Shown: positions 1 to 8,865 of the stretch, piece after piece | Layout: every line of letters begins with the position of its first letter | How positions within the stretch are numbered: the stretch's first letter is position 1 | Source: Puniceicoccaceae bacterium | GTDB taxonomy: Bacteria; Verrucomicrobiota; Verrucomicrobiia; Opitutales; JAFGAQ01 | Direction: 5' to 3' | Length of the DNA: 64,000 nt | NCBI GenBank assembly: GCA_028285755.1 | Contig: JANQOQ010000006.1 | Span: 744,001-808,000, forward strand | The notes under the pieces: generated by a model | Seen by the model: only the letters and a program-made list of their open reading frames with translations | Databases searched by the model: none | What the model was told of the DNA's origin: nothing | Translations under genes and position numbers: made by a program

Positions 1-2651
1 CGGGGGTCCACCGATTCAAAGAGGCTGTAGATATCGACTACGATCACCAGGGAGTCGGAAATAAAGGTACTTCCCAGGATCCCGGTGCCCCGGATTGTAT
101 CACGGTCCAGATCAACTACCGTTTCGACCGTATCCACGATTTGAGTAGCAACGATGCCGATGGGGCGATCCACCAATTTAGGGATCAATACATACAGTTG
201 CTCCGGAGAATTCTCGGGCGTGGCTACCGGCATGTGGTCATGCATGCGCACCAGTTCGATGGATTTTCCTCCCAGGTTCAGATACTCCTTTTCGCCAACC
301 AGCTCGATGTCACTCATCTTAACCTTCTCAATACGGGCTACCGTAGAGAGGTTGATCGCAAAGAGCTCAAATCCTTCATTCTTAAAGAGCAGCAGAGATT
401 CCATATCTTCGTTTTGAGTCGAAAGTGCTTCATCCGTTTCATCCATTGATTGCGCGTTCATATCCTCAAAGCTGAGATTTGCGATTTCAGTGATGCCTGC
501 TATATCGATAATCATAGCGACTTTACCATCACCCATTATCGTAACCCCTGAATAACAAACCGCTTGTTTCAGATAAACACTCAGCGGTTTGACAGCGATT
601 TCCTCACTATCGTAAAGCTCGTTTACAACAAGGCCGTATTGCTGATTATCCAGGTTCATCACCAATACATAACCGTCTTCTTCTTTGTCCTCAGCTTCAG
701 AATCTGCAGCGGCATCCTCTTCGAGATCAAGCACTTCCCGCAAATCTATTAAGGTAAGCAGGGACTCGCGTAATCTTAGCACCCGGGTGCCTCGGACCAG
801 CTCGGACTGGTTTTTACCTCCCAGGCGAACAACTTCTTCAAGATTGACCTGCGGAACTGCAAATTTGCGCTCACCGGCACCTACAATCATTGCAGGAATA
901 ATCGCGAGGGTAAGGGGTAACTTCAAACTGATCTTAGTGCCTACACCGAGTTCGGACTCGATATCGATAAACCCTCCGAGTTTCTCGATGTTAGTGCGCA
1001 CCACATCCATGCCCACGCCTCTGCCGGAAACATCGCTAACCTGCTCAGCCGTTGAAAACCCGGGTAGGAAAATGATTCCAAATGCCTGTTTATCTGACAT
1101 TGTTTCGGCACTCTCCGGTGTGATCAGGCCTTTTTCGATTGCTTTTTTCTTCAGCTTTTCGGTGTTGAGGCCACGACCATCATCCATGATGTCGATAACT
1201 ACCTGCCCGCCAACGTGCCTTGCAACCAAACGCGCATGGCCTTCACGGGTTTTACCGGCAGCTTCCCGTTCATCCGGAGTTTCAATGCCGTGATCTGCTG
1301 TATTGCGGATCAGGTGAGTCAATGGATCGGACAATGCCTCGATAATCGATTTATCGAGCTCAACATCCTCCCCTTCAATCTCCAGCACGATTTCTTTACC
1401 CAGCTTGTTGGATAAATCGCGGATGATGCGGTGGAATTTACTTAAGATGATCGCCAGGGGCTGCAGGCGCGTCTGCATAACACGCTCATGCATGTCCGAC
1501 GTGATGAGATTCATGTTCTGGATAATACCTTCCAGACCGTTGACATCCTGCCCATACTTCTCAGCTACACGAACCAGCTGATTGCGGCTGAGCACCATCT
1601 CTCCCGCCAGGTTCATCAAATCGTTTAACAGGGAAACCGGCACGCGCACTGTTTCGTCCGCCTTTTTGCTCTTCTGTCGTGCCAAAGAGGTTTTTGCGGT
1701 TGCCGGTTCAGCAGAAGCTTCCTCTTTTTGAGGGGCTGCCGCTTCAACTTCTACCTCGGGCTCCGCCTGAGGGGCCGGCTCTTCTTCAATTTCCTCATCA
1801 ACGACCTCGAGGAAGACTTCCTCCGTGCGTGATGCCGGCATGTGAGTACCTGGATCTGACTTAATCCAACCTTTGAGTGCTTCCAGATCGATCTCGTGGA
1901 CCTGATCTTCGGGAATATCAAAGACACTGGTAATCATATCCGGCGAACCCATTACGGTGGTGAACAGGAATCGGCACTTGAGCTCAGCTTCGAGCGCATC
2001 TTCCAAGCCGGTAATGACGCTAAAGTCGAAATAGGCATCCACGAACTCGCCGAGGCTCTCGATTTCCTTAAAGTAGTCATAGGGAGTCCGGTTTTTCTCC
2101 TTGATATCGCGGATCATGTAGAGATCGATCACAAAGACCAGATGCCCGTGACCAATGGCATCCTTGAGGATGTAAGGGTCCAGCTTGAAACCGCTGAGTG
2201 CCTCGGGAAGCGCTCCGGAGTCATCGACCTCCGCCTGATTATCAGCTGCCGGTGCGGATGCAGCATTCTCTGTCGATGTGCCTCCCAAAAATACTTCCAG
2301 CCGCTTAACCTCATCCTCAATGGGTATTTCCGTGCTGGTCTGCGGGCTCTCCACCATGATTTTGAGTTTGTCGGTGCTTTCCAGAAAGATATCGATCATC
2401 TCGCGATTGGGCGTAAGCTCCCCTTCTCTTACGAGTGCCATTACATTTTCCATGACATGACTGAGCTTCATAATCTGGTCGAAACCAAAGAAGCCGGAAG
2501 ATCCCTTTATGCTATGCACCCCCCGAAAGATGGTGTTGATGGATTCTGAGTCACTGGAAGCATTTTCCATCTCCAGCAGTTCAGGTTCGAGCGCCTCGAG
2601 ATGCTCGCGGGACTCTTGTATAAAGATATCTATGAGTTCATCATCTACCAT
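1..2651 (-). CDS. cheA: Chemotaxis-type histidine kinase CheA, C-terminus cut by window edge
   Basis: Histidine kinase of a chemosensory array, cytoplasmic, working through CheW. The reading frame is open from ATG at 2651 to the window edge (883 codons), preceded by an AGGAGG ribosome site 12 nt downstream of the STAS gene stop. An N-terminal HPt (P1) domain has the motif HSIKGSSG with phospho-acceptor His46. An acidic, Pro/Ala/Glu-rich linker follows near residues 265-310. Then come the dimerisation helices (AGEMVLSRNQLVR), the ATP-binding N box (HLIRNTADHGIE), the DDGRGL box and the GRGVGMDVV box. Two CheW-like regulatory domains follow in tandem; the second runs up to position 1. Two CheW domains are more than the usual single one. 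It is the last visible gene of the CheW-STAS-CheA operon. Family assignment is secure; the stimulus is unknown because no receptor gene is in view. Confidence 0.95.
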   Translation of the reverse strand, partial: MVDDELIDIFIQESREHLEALEPELLEMENASSDSESINTIFRGVHSIKGSSGFFGFDQIMKLSHVMENVMALVREGELTPNREMIDIFLESTDKLKIMVESPQTSTEIPIEDEVKRLEVFLGGTSTENAASAPAADNQAEVDDSGALPEALSGFKLDPYILKDAIGHGHLVFVIDLYMIRDIKEKNRTPYDYFKEIESLGEFVDAYFDFSVITGLEDALEAELKCRFLFTTVMGSPDMITSVFDIPEDQVHEIDLEALKGWIKSDPGTHMPASRTEEVFLEVVDEEIEEEPAPQAEPEVEVEAAAPQKEEASAEPATAKTSLARQKSKKADETVRVPVSLLNDLMNLAGEMVLSRNQLVRVAEKYGQDVNGLEGIIQNMNLITSDMHERVMQTRLQPLAIILSKFHRIIRDLSNKLGKEIVLEIEGEDVELDKSIIEALSDPLTHLIRNTADHGIETPDEREAAGKTREGHARLVARHVGGQVVIDIMDDGRGLNTEKLKKKAIEKGLITPESAETMSDKQAFGIIFLPGFSTAEQVSDVSGRGVGMDVVRTNIEKLGGFIDIESELGVGTKISLKLPLTLAIIPAMIVGAGERKFAVPQVNLEEVVRLGGKNQSELVRGTRVLRLRESLLTLIDLREVLDLEEDAAADSEAEDKEEDGYVLVMNLDNQQYGLVVNELYDSEEIAVKPLSVYLKQAVCYSGVTIMGDGKVAMIIDIAGITEIANLSFEDMNAQSMDETDEALSTQNEDMESLLLFKNEGFELFAINLSTVARIEKVKMSDIELVGEKEYLNLGGKSIELVRMHDHMPVATPENSPEQLYVLIPKLVDRPIGIVATQIVDTVETVVDLDRDTIRGTGILGSTFISDSLVIVVDIYSLFESVDP

Positions 2652-2663
2652 GACTGAGTCCTC

Positions 2664-2987
2664 CTATGCGGGGGTTGATTCGCCTGCTACTCCAAAAACT
2701 TCGGTCAGTTTGAATATGGAGAACAGCCATTTGACATTGTCGGTACATTCCACGACTTGAAACCCCCACTTGCGGTTTTTGCATTCCTGATACAGTCCGA
2801 TAAGTAAGTTAAGGCCCTGGGAGTCGATTGTCTCGACAGAGTCCAGGTTAAGAATGATTTGGCGGGTATCTGCGTGATGGGTATCGACGGCATCCTTGAA
2901 GAGTTTCGCCATATCTTCAATGATGGTGGAAAGGATGCTCTCTTCGGGTGAGATTTCCAGGACGTTTCCTTTAAGTTCGTATTTCAT
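2664..2987 (-). CDS. STAS-domain protein (anti-sigma-factor-antagonist type)
   Basis: Small cytoplasmic protein of about 107 residues with a single STAS domain, the fold of SpoIIAA/RsbV antagonists that are switched by serine phosphorylation. The central part (ILNLDSVETIDSQGLNLLIG) has the expected strand, then the D-S-Q-G-L turn, with the serine at the usual phospho-site. ATG at 2987 is chosen because GAAAG lies about 9 nt upstream; a GTG at 3017 would add ten residues but has no ribosome site. It lies between CheW and CheA in one operon. Its natural partner may be the phosphatase/kinase fusion encoded at 5389-6945 (inference). In some chemosensory operons STAS proteins interact with the array instead, so the partner is not settled. 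Confidence 0.82.
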   Translation of the reverse strand: MKYELKGNVLEISPEESILSTIIEDMAKLFKDAVDTHHADTRQIILNLDSVETIDSQGLNLLIGLYQECKNRKWGFQVVECTDNVKWLFSIFKLTEVFGVAGESTPA

Positions 2988-3019
2988 GTTGCTGGCTTTC
3001 GCTAAATTAGTGACCACGG

Positions 3020-3541
3020 TTATGATTCATTTCCAATTTTGGGGTCCAAGACTGTTGAAAGATTGAGCAGTACCAGCAGTTGATCCTGCAGCCTTACCAC
3101 CCCTTTCACAAACTTGGCATCCAATTTACTATCTTGATTCGGTGTTATTAAAATATCCTTGGATTCGATGCTGAGGACATCTCCGATACGGTCTACATAG
3201 AGGCCGATTTTGTCGTTCATGGTGCTGTCTTCCAGATCGCTGCTGCCATAGTTATCTTCAATTTCTTCATTCGTCTTTAAAACGATGCAGCAACTATGTT
3301 CGGAGTTTTCTTCTTTATCTATATAGGCCAGGCGGTTTGCCAAATCCATAACGGTCACCACCTGCCCGCGTAAGTTTAGAACGCCTTTCACGTATTCCGG
3401 AACCTTCGCTACCGGCGTGATGTCCAGGTTTTGATTAATTTCACGCACCATCAATATGCTGATGCCAAATAAATCATCCCCCAGGTAAAAGGTCATATAT
3501 TGGTGTTCACTAATAAGAGTCTGGTTATTCACGGCAATCAA
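3020..3541 (-). CDS. cheW: CheW-like coupling protein
   Basis: Cytoplasmic adaptor that couples CheA to chemoreceptors. The 173-residue frame is one CheW domain. After the first strand (QYMTFYLGDDLFGI) it has the typical VPEYVKGVLNLRGQVVTVMDL segment, and a C-terminal strand pair (FVKGVVRLQDQLLVLLNL). An acidic insertion around residues 75-110 (containing EENSEHS and SSDLEDS) lengthens the central loop relative to minimal CheW. It is first in the CheW-STAS-CheA operon. The start is uncertain: TTG at 3541 gives this frame, GTG at 3532 starts three codons later, and neither has a clear ribosome site. The family call is firm. Confidence 0.9.
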   Translation of the reverse strand: MIAVNNQTLISEHQYMTFYLGDDLFGISILMVREINQNLDITPVAKVPEYVKGVLNLRGQVVTVMDLANRLAYIDKEENSEHSCCIVLKTNEEIEDNYGSSDLEDSTMNDKIGLYVDRIGDVLSIESKDILITPNQDSKLDAKFVKGVVRLQDQLLVLLNLSTVLDPKIGNES

Positions 3542-3703
3542 CTAAAAGAACTAATTCGATGGGTTTACTTACAATCTATTTTCAACTAGAGGTATCGACC
3601 TGTCTGACAGTGAGTTTAGGGTAATTGTAAAAAAAACGGGGAATCGAGTTATGTTGTGAAAATTTAATAACAAGCCTAACGAGATGCCGCTCAAATCAGC
3701 CAA

Positions 3704-3732
3704 TTGTTTAGAATTTATGAAGATTCTATAAA
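3704..3732 (+). promoter_or_regulatory. Putative sigma-70-type promoter before the receiver/pseudo-HPt gene
   Basis: TTGTTT at 3704-3709 and TATAAA at 3727-3732 are separated by exactly 17 bp, close to the housekeeping consensus. The -10 box ends only 2 nt before the first ATG (3735), so transcription would begin at about 3739. This suggests either a different promoter or translation from the in-frame ATG at 3792. Confidence 0.4.
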
Positions 3733-3734
3733 AA

Positions 3735-5315
3735 ATGGAGAGCATTGGGGTGTGCCCTAAACCCACATATGCCGTAACCGATGTCCTAAGCATGATTATT
3801 TTGGATGAATCGCTCCGAGATTCCGATTCTCTGAGTAGTATGCTGGTTCAGATGTACGCGACTCTCTTTCAGGAGGATAGCCGTTTGCATATCCTTTGTG
3901 ATAAAACGGGGAAGCGGCTGGCACAATTGGGTGCTGAAACTATCGGAACCCATCATCAAGAGGGCCTTCAGAATGTCCTGAATAAAGTTCTGCCGGATAC
4001 CTTAACTGAAGTGTTATCGGAGGAATTGGAGCAAGAGATCAGCCTCGAACTCGTAGGAAAACTTAATGATTACTACAGAGCCAAGCTCCAAAAAGTCAGT
4101 GTTTGCTCCTTATGTTTAAACAAGCTTCCGTTATTTAGGATCAGTTTTGAATTTGCGGGTAGCGATAACGAAAATGCGCCTAACGGCTCCAAGGCTATGC
4201 CTGATTACGGATATGCGGTGATAGACCTTAAGACGGGTTTATTTTTAGATTACAACTCCCATTATTTAAAATGCTCCAGATATGATCAGACGCAGCTGGA
4301 ACGCGCCCGATATACAGAGCTGGGCCACGATTTGGCAGTGACTCACGGCTTATTGTATTCTTCGGACCAGTGTTATTATCAGTCTACACTGAATCCTGAA
4401 TACCCGGCAAGGTATTGGACGGTTAGCCAGAAACTTACTGTTCAGGGGAGGGATTGCCTGAAACTGTGGATACTTCCACAGCCTATTGAAGAAAACCCAA
4501 CCAAGCTGAATGAGGCTGAAGATCACGAACCTGTCAGTAAAAAGAAAACTCGAGTGCTGGTCGTAGATGATGAACTTCTTCTGCAACAGACGTGCAGTGC
4601 TTTACTCGAACACCTGAATTGCGATGTAAAAAGTGCAATGAATGGTAAGAAGGCTTTAGAGATATTGGAGCAACAAACCTTTGATCTTGTTCTGCTGGAT
4701 ATGAATATGCCTTTTCTCAATGGTTTTGATACCGCCAGGCTTATACGTAATTCGGAAAAAACGTATAATGATATCCCAATCGTCGCAATGACGGGCGCGA
4801 ACACAGAGAGTGATACCTCGCAGGCACAATTTAAGCATTTCGATTCCATATTGCATAAGCCTTTTGCCATGCAGCAACTTGTTGATTGCCTGGATGTCTT
4901 TCGTATAAATCAGCTCAATTCCCATCCTAAAGATGATGCAACAACCGATTCTCAACCGAACTCACAAGCAACTGACTATATCCCTACGCTCACTTTAAAG
5001 CAATTTAAAGATCAACCCGATATTCTTTCGCACCTAAGGCTCACATTCATTCAGTGCCTAAGCACAGACGTGGAAGGGCTCGAAGCTGCCAGGCATGATA
5101 CAAAGAAGCTCGCTTACTTGCTTAGCCAGATATCCGGTATGGCCTTAAATATGGGAGCGCAGGCACTCTACAGGGAAACCACTCAGAAAGAAATCAACGT
5201 AGACTCACTGATTATTCGCGCGAATGAGGCGATCGATTTTTACAAAGACATTGACTGGAAAGACTTTCTGCAAAAAAAAGATGATCTGGAAACTAGTCTA
5301 ACTATAGCTGCTTGA
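3735..5315 (+). CDS. Receiver-domain protein with degenerate C-terminal HPt-like domain
   Basis: Cytoplasmic 526-residue signalling protein. Residues 1-260 form an unrecognised N-terminal region with strand-rich segments. Residues about 273-392 are a response-regulator receiver with the acidic pair (VVDDE), phospho-acceptor Asp322 in LLDMNMP, the MTGAN switch and the HKPF lysine. Residues about 430-515 look like an HPt helical bundle: the line LLSQISGMALNMGA matches the HPt pattern L-A-H-x-L-K-G-x-x-x-N-L-G-A, but Ser464 replaces the phospho-accepting histidine and another Ser replaces the lysine. The gene is divergent from the cheW operon and upstream of the receiver/phosphatase fusion, 73 bp away. 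A consensus-like promoter overlaps the first ATG, so translation may start at 3792. It has no DNA-binding output; it probably acts by protein contacts (inference). Confidence 0.8.
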   Translation: MESIGVCPKPTYAVTDVLSMIILDESLRDSDSLSSMLVQMYATLFQEDSRLHILCDKTGKRLAQLGAETIGTHHQEGLQNVLNKVLPDTLTEVLSEELEQEISLELVGKLNDYYRAKLQKVSVCSLCLNKLPLFRISFEFAGSDNENAPNGSKAMPDYGYAVIDLKTGLFLDYNSHYLKCSRYDQTQLERARYTELGHDLAVTHGLLYSSDQCYYQSTLNPEYPARYWTVSQKLTVQGRDCLKLWILPQPIEENPTKLNEAEDHEPVSKKKTRVLVVDDELLLQQTCSALLEHLNCDVKSAMNGKKALEILEQQTFDLVLLDMNMPFLNGFDTARLIRNSEKTYNDIPIVAMTGANTESDTSQAQFKHFDSILHKPFAMQQLVDCLDVFRINQLNSHPKDDATTDSQPNSQATDYIPTLTLKQFKDQPDILSHLRLTFIQCLSTDVEGLEAARHDTKKLAYLLSQISGMALNMGAQALYRETTQKEINVDSLIIRANEAIDFYKDIDWKDFLQKKDDLETSLTIAA

Positions 5316-5388
5316 GAACTCCGGCCTTTTCACGCGCGACAGAGATATACCCCATTAAGGGGGCTAGTCCCAAAAATCGAAACACAGC

Positions 5389-6945
5389 ATGTCCAGCTCC
5401 ATTCACCCAGGAACCATAGTCGTAATCGATGATGATGAAATTAACCTCAAAATCATTGAATTATCGCTTAGCGAAAAAAGTTATCGGGTAATCAGCTACA
5501 AAAACCCTGAAGACTGCTTAAAGTCGCTCACCGCTGAGACCGTCAATGAATGCGTCTGCGTGATCTCTGACTATATGATGCAGGCGATGACCGGGGTAGA
5601 CTTACTCAAACATGTCCATACACTGGATCCGGCACTGTCGGTAATTATAACCACCGCTCAACGGTCACGGGCTATCATACAAGAGGCTCTCAGGGAAGGG
5701 GCCATCGACTTTTTGGACAAACCCGTAACTTTAGAAGCTCTCTACAACACTGTAGAGAATGCCTGTAACCAGACGCTCATTAAGCGCAGGAATGCCGCGT
5801 CAACCCAAAGCCTGTTAGCTGCCAAATCCCACGATTATCTGGAAAAGGTTGAGACACCCGGATGGAAACAAAAAGTGAGACACTTCATGCTCGCCAAGCA
5901 TCAACTGGGAGGCGATTTTGTGTCCGCATTCGAAACCCGGCAAAATGTAAAATATTGCATTTTGGGAGATGTCTCCGGACATGATATTCAATCTGCGTTA
6001 ATTTCCAGCCATTTCCTGGGGATACTTGAGGGACGCCGCATGAGTAATGAAGTAATCAATATGGGGGATGTACTCATGAATTATAATAAGCAGCTCCTGG
6101 AAGAACGAATGGACTCTGAAAAATCATTCGCATCGAAATCCATCTCTTTGAGTATTTGCTCCATTCGGATAGAAGAATCAACCAATCAACTGGCAGTTAT
6201 TAATGCCGGGATCCCGCCGCTTTATGTATTTAGCGATACTCCGGGCGTCTCTCTCATCCATCCAAACTTTCAACCCCTGGGCTGGTTTGATAACGAGGGT
6301 TATTCGCCAGTGTTATATGACTTGGATCAGGTGAGGATGATTAAGACTTTTACCGATGGGATCTACGAATATGCCTTTAAGAACGATTGGGACATCCTGA
6401 GCCTTGTGGCCCATATAGAGAAGAGCTCGCAAGAAGAAGTAAATGCGCTGCTTGCAGATTGTGAGGATGACATCCTATCACTCAGCATTGCCTTTAGTCA
6501 TGATGAAGAAAACGCTATCCCTCTAATCTACCAGGAGTTTGCCGGTGATCAGGCGAAGCAAATCGATGCGTTTGAAAAGAGGTGGAAGCGTAGCCTGGCA
6601 CTCTTTTTTAATAACCCCAGAAATCCTAAAATAGACCGCATGCTGCTCGCATGTCGTGAGGCTGCACTCAATGCTATGAATCATGGTTGTAAACAGGCAG
6701 CTGATCAAAAAGCCACTCTGTCAGTGAGCTACAATCCGAAAAATGAAATCCTTGAGGCGGTTATTAAAGACCCGGGTGAAGGCCACGATTTCGATGTTGA
6801 AGAGAGGCTCGATAATTTACTGGAAGCCAAGCCCGGACAGCTGGGGATCGCACTCATCTCCAAATTAGTGGATGAGTTCAACGCCGAACGCAGGGGAGCC
6901 ACTTTGATATTGCGCAATGCGCTTAATGCAGATCACAAAGAGTAG
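5389..6945 (+). CDS. Receiver / PP2C (SpoIIE) phosphatase / HATPase serine-kinase fusion, HsbR-like
   Basis: Cytoplasmic 518-residue switch protein. Residues 8-125 are a receiver with IDDDE, phospho-acceptor Asp61 (ISDYMMQAMTG) and the DKP lysine. Residues about 150-370 are a PP2C/SpoIIE phosphatase: GGDF and GDVSGH hold the metal-binding Asp residues, followed by NAGIPPLY. Residues about 385-510 are an RsbW/SpoIIAB-like ATPase with N box ACREAALNAMNHG (Glu424, Asn428), a KDPGEG box and a GQLGIAL lid. Families with this layout (Pseudomonas HsbR) both phosphorylate and dephosphorylate a STAS partner, controlled by receiver phosphorylation. A STAS gene lies 2.4 kb away at 2664-2987, making a local pair plausible (inference). 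It follows the pseudo-HPt receiver gene in the same direction. No strong ribosome site is seen before the ATG. Confidence 0.9.
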   Translation: MSSSIHPGTIVVIDDDEINLKIIELSLSEKSYRVISYKNPEDCLKSLTAETVNECVCVISDYMMQAMTGVDLLKHVHTLDPALSVIITTAQRSRAIIQEALREGAIDFLDKPVTLEALYNTVENACNQTLIKRRNAASTQSLLAAKSHDYLEKVETPGWKQKVRHFMLAKHQLGGDFVSAFETRQNVKYCILGDVSGHDIQSALISSHFLGILEGRRMSNEVINMGDVLMNYNKQLLEERMDSEKSFASKSISLSICSIRIEESTNQLAVINAGIPPLYVFSDTPGVSLIHPNFQPLGWFDNEGYSPVLYDLDQVRMIKTFTDGIYEYAFKNDWDILSLVAHIEKSSQEEVNALLADCEDDILSLSIAFSHDEENAIPLIYQEFAGDQAKQIDAFEKRWKRSLALFFNNPRNPKIDRMLLACREAALNAMNHGCKQAADQKATLSVSYNPKNEILEAVIKDPGEGHDFDVEERLDNLLEAKPGQLGIALISKLVDEFNAERRGATLILRNALNADHKE

Positions 6946-7027
6946 GTGATTCTTTACTTGATTGCAGTCAGGCAGCCCGTAAGCTGTGTCCTTTAAAAGT
7001 TTACCCACGCTTTAAAAATACCTTACC

Positions 7028-7033
7028 TATAAT
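7028..7033 (+). promoter_or_regulatory. Perfect TATAAT box 6 nt before the transporter start codon
   Basis: TATAAT at 7028-7033 would place transcription initiation at about 7040, the A of the transporter ATG, giving a leaderless mRNA. No good -35 hexamer is present at 16-18 bp spacing, so the call rests on the -10 box alone. Confidence 0.3.
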
Positions 7034-7039
7034 TACATC

Positions 7040-8860
7040 ATGACTTGGGAAATGATATTTGCGCTGGTATTGCTGGTGCTCACGCTAGGCAGTTTCATCT
7101 GGGAGAAAGTCTCCACAGATGTCACGGCCATCCTCGCATTTGCAGTGATAATATTAGTCCCGGCAATATTCAAGGATGCACAATGGCCCCAATTCGAAGA
7201 TGTGATTACCGTATTTTCAAGCAGTGCGCCGATCACGATCGGGGCCATGTTTATCGTTAGCGCTGCACTGAGTAAATGTGGAACCATTGAACAGCTATCC
7301 AATTTTTTAACGAAGCTTAAAAATATTGGCTATTTCAGAATGATTCTGGTGCTGGTATTTACTGTGGGGTTTGCGTCTGCGTTTATCAATAATACCCCCG
7401 TTGTGGTAATACTGCTGCCGGTCATGCTAAGTCTGGCGCGCTCGATGAGTATTCCTGCATCCAAGTTATTGATCCCTCTATCCTACGCCTCTATTTTTGG
7501 GGGTACTTGTACCTTATTAGGCACGAGTACCAACATTCTTGCCAGCGGCATCATATCTGAGCACGGGCTACCCGCGCTGAGTATGTTTGAAATCACGGCG
7601 GTTGGTATACCGCTGCTTTTTTGCGGTACGGCTTATTTGGCGATTTTCGGGAAAAAGCTACTGCCCAATCGCGAAACCCTGACCTCTATCCTGACCGATC
7701 AGGAGCGGATGGAATTTATCACGGAGGTCTATGTAAGGGAAAATTCGCCGCTGATCGGTACTACGTTATCCGAAAATGATCTCAGGCGCAAACATGGGGT
7801 GCGCGTGCTGGAAATTATTCGTAATGGCGTTGCGATCGAGGGAGTGATCAAGGAGATTCCGCTTAAAGCTGGAGACCGCCTTGTGCTCTCGGCCCGTCCT
7901 TCGGGTATTGCGAAGGCGCAGAGCCTGACGGGGTTTCATATTGGAACCGAGTCGGAAATGGGGCTTGAAACGATCACAGCCCAGGAGGGGGCAATCGTTG
8001 AGGCGTTGCTCTCACCGAATTCGAGCATAATCGGTAAGACAATCCAGGAGATCAATTTCCGCCAGCGATTCCGTATGGTGGTACTTGCGATCCACCGGCA
8101 CGGGCGTAATGTGCGCGACCGGATCAATACCATAAAACTGGATCGCGGAGATACCCTGCTTTTGATGGGCACGGATCAGGCGATTGAAAACTTACACACC
8201 GGGGATGATCTCATATTGCTGGATCGTCCTCCCGTGCCCGGAAAGCAAATGCGTAAGAAGGCGCCTATCGTCATCGCGGTTTTGCTGGGTATTATTTTGA
8301 GTGCATCGTTTAACTGGATGCCCATTGCGGCGGCAACGATCATTGGAGTGGCCATTATTTTCCTGACGGGTTGTTTGCAACCCAAGCAGGCTTACGCCTC
8401 AGTGGAATGGAGTCTGCTGCTTTTGATTTATGGTATGTTGGGCCTGGGTATGACGCTTGAGATGACCGGGGCCACGGAGTTTATCGTGGGGAACCTCAAT
8501 GCGACGATACAATGGCTCATTGCAGAGCCGTGGAGACCGCTCGCCTCATTGATCGTGTTGTATCTCTGCACGTCCATATTCACCGAATTGCTGTCCAACA
8601 ATGCGACGGTCGTCATTATGATACCGTTCGCTTTGTCCATCGCCGAATCCCTGGGGGTGGACAGCCGGCCTTTCATCATAGCCGTGTGCATCGCATCCTC
8701 CGCCAGTTTTTCTACCCCAATCGGGTATCAAACCAATACCTATGTTTACAGTGTGGGAGGTTACCGGTTTTCAGATTTCTTTAAAGTGGGAGCGCCGCTA
8801 AATGCGCTCTACTTTGTGGCCTCGATGATCCTGATCCCGATGATTTGGCCGTTTAGCTAA
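7040..8860 (+). CDS. SLC13/DASS-type anion transporter with two RCK_C (TrkA-C) domains
   Basis: Inner-membrane permease of 606 residues. About six hydrophobic segments form the N-terminal half, including the hairpin motif [14 protein letters not shown] and the Na+-site-like GTSTNIL. Residues about 215-390 are cytoplasmic and contain two RCK_C/TrkA-C modules ([12 protein letters not shown] and [13 protein letters not shown] mark their starts). The second membrane half carries the inverted-repeat counterpart [14 protein letters not shown] and STPIGYQTN. This layout is that of SLC13-like sulfate or dicarboxylate carriers (SAC1-type proteins have it in sulfate transport). The substrate cannot be read from sequence; sulfate would fit the two sulfotransferases and the sulfatase in this window (inference). 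It converges on the hybrid kinase gene with an 8-bp overlap. Confidence 0.87.
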   Translation: MTWEMIFALVLLVLTLGSFIWEKVSTDVTAILAFAVIILVPAIFKDAQWPQFEDVITVFSSSAPITIGAMFIVSAALSKCGTIEQLSNFLTKLKNIGYFRMILVLVFTVGFASAFINNTPVVVILLPVMLSLARSMSIPASKLLIPLSYASIFGGTCTLLGTSTNILASGIISEHGLPALSMFEITAVGIPLLFCGTAYLAIFGKKLLPNRETLTSILTDQERMEFITEVYVRENSPLIGTTLSENDLRRKHGVRVLEIIRNGVAIEGVIKEIPLKAGDRLVLSARPSGIAKAQSLTGFHIGTESEMGLETITAQEGAIVEALLSPNSSIIGKTIQEINFRQRFRMVVLAIHRHGRNVRDRINTIKLDRGDTLLLMGTDQAIENLHTGDDLILLDRPPVPGKQMRKKAPIVIAVLLGIILSASFNWMPIAAATIIGVAIIFLTGCLQPKQAYASVEWSLLLLIYGMLGLGMTLEMTGATEFIVGNLNATIQWLIAEPWRPLASLIVLYLCTSIFTELLSNNATVVIMIPFALSIAESLGVDSRPFIIAVCIASSASFSTPIGYQTNTYVYSVGGYRFSDFFKVGAPLNALYFVASMILIPMIWPFS

Positions 8861-8865
8861 CGGCC
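8847..8865. terminator. Short palindrome/hairpin over two overlapping stop codons
   Basis: GGCCGTT at 8847-8853 and AACGGCC at 8859-8865 form a 7-bp stem with a 5-nt loop. The inner TTAGCTAA is itself palindromic and supplies the TAA stops of both converging genes. It has no U-run on either strand, so it could be a weak bidirectional terminator or only a by-product of the overlap. Confidence 0.35.

Noticed and set aside
685..1293. 202-residue open frame on the plus strand
   Set aside because: It is the antisense of the CheA coding frame; Ser/Arg-rich composition with no domain, while CheA reads through cleanly on the other strand.
1896..2549. 217-residue open frame on the plus strand
   Set aside because: Antisense to the CheA P1 and middle region, which has clear motifs on the minus strand.
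3569..3793. 74-residue minus-strand frame between cheW and the receiver gene
   Set aside because: It overlaps the divergent promoter region and start of the receiver gene, and has no recognisable domain.
5350..5375. Small CCCC/GGGG hairpin ahead of the phosphatase fusion gene
   Set aside because: Only a 4-bp stem and no T-run; not enough for an attenuator or terminator.
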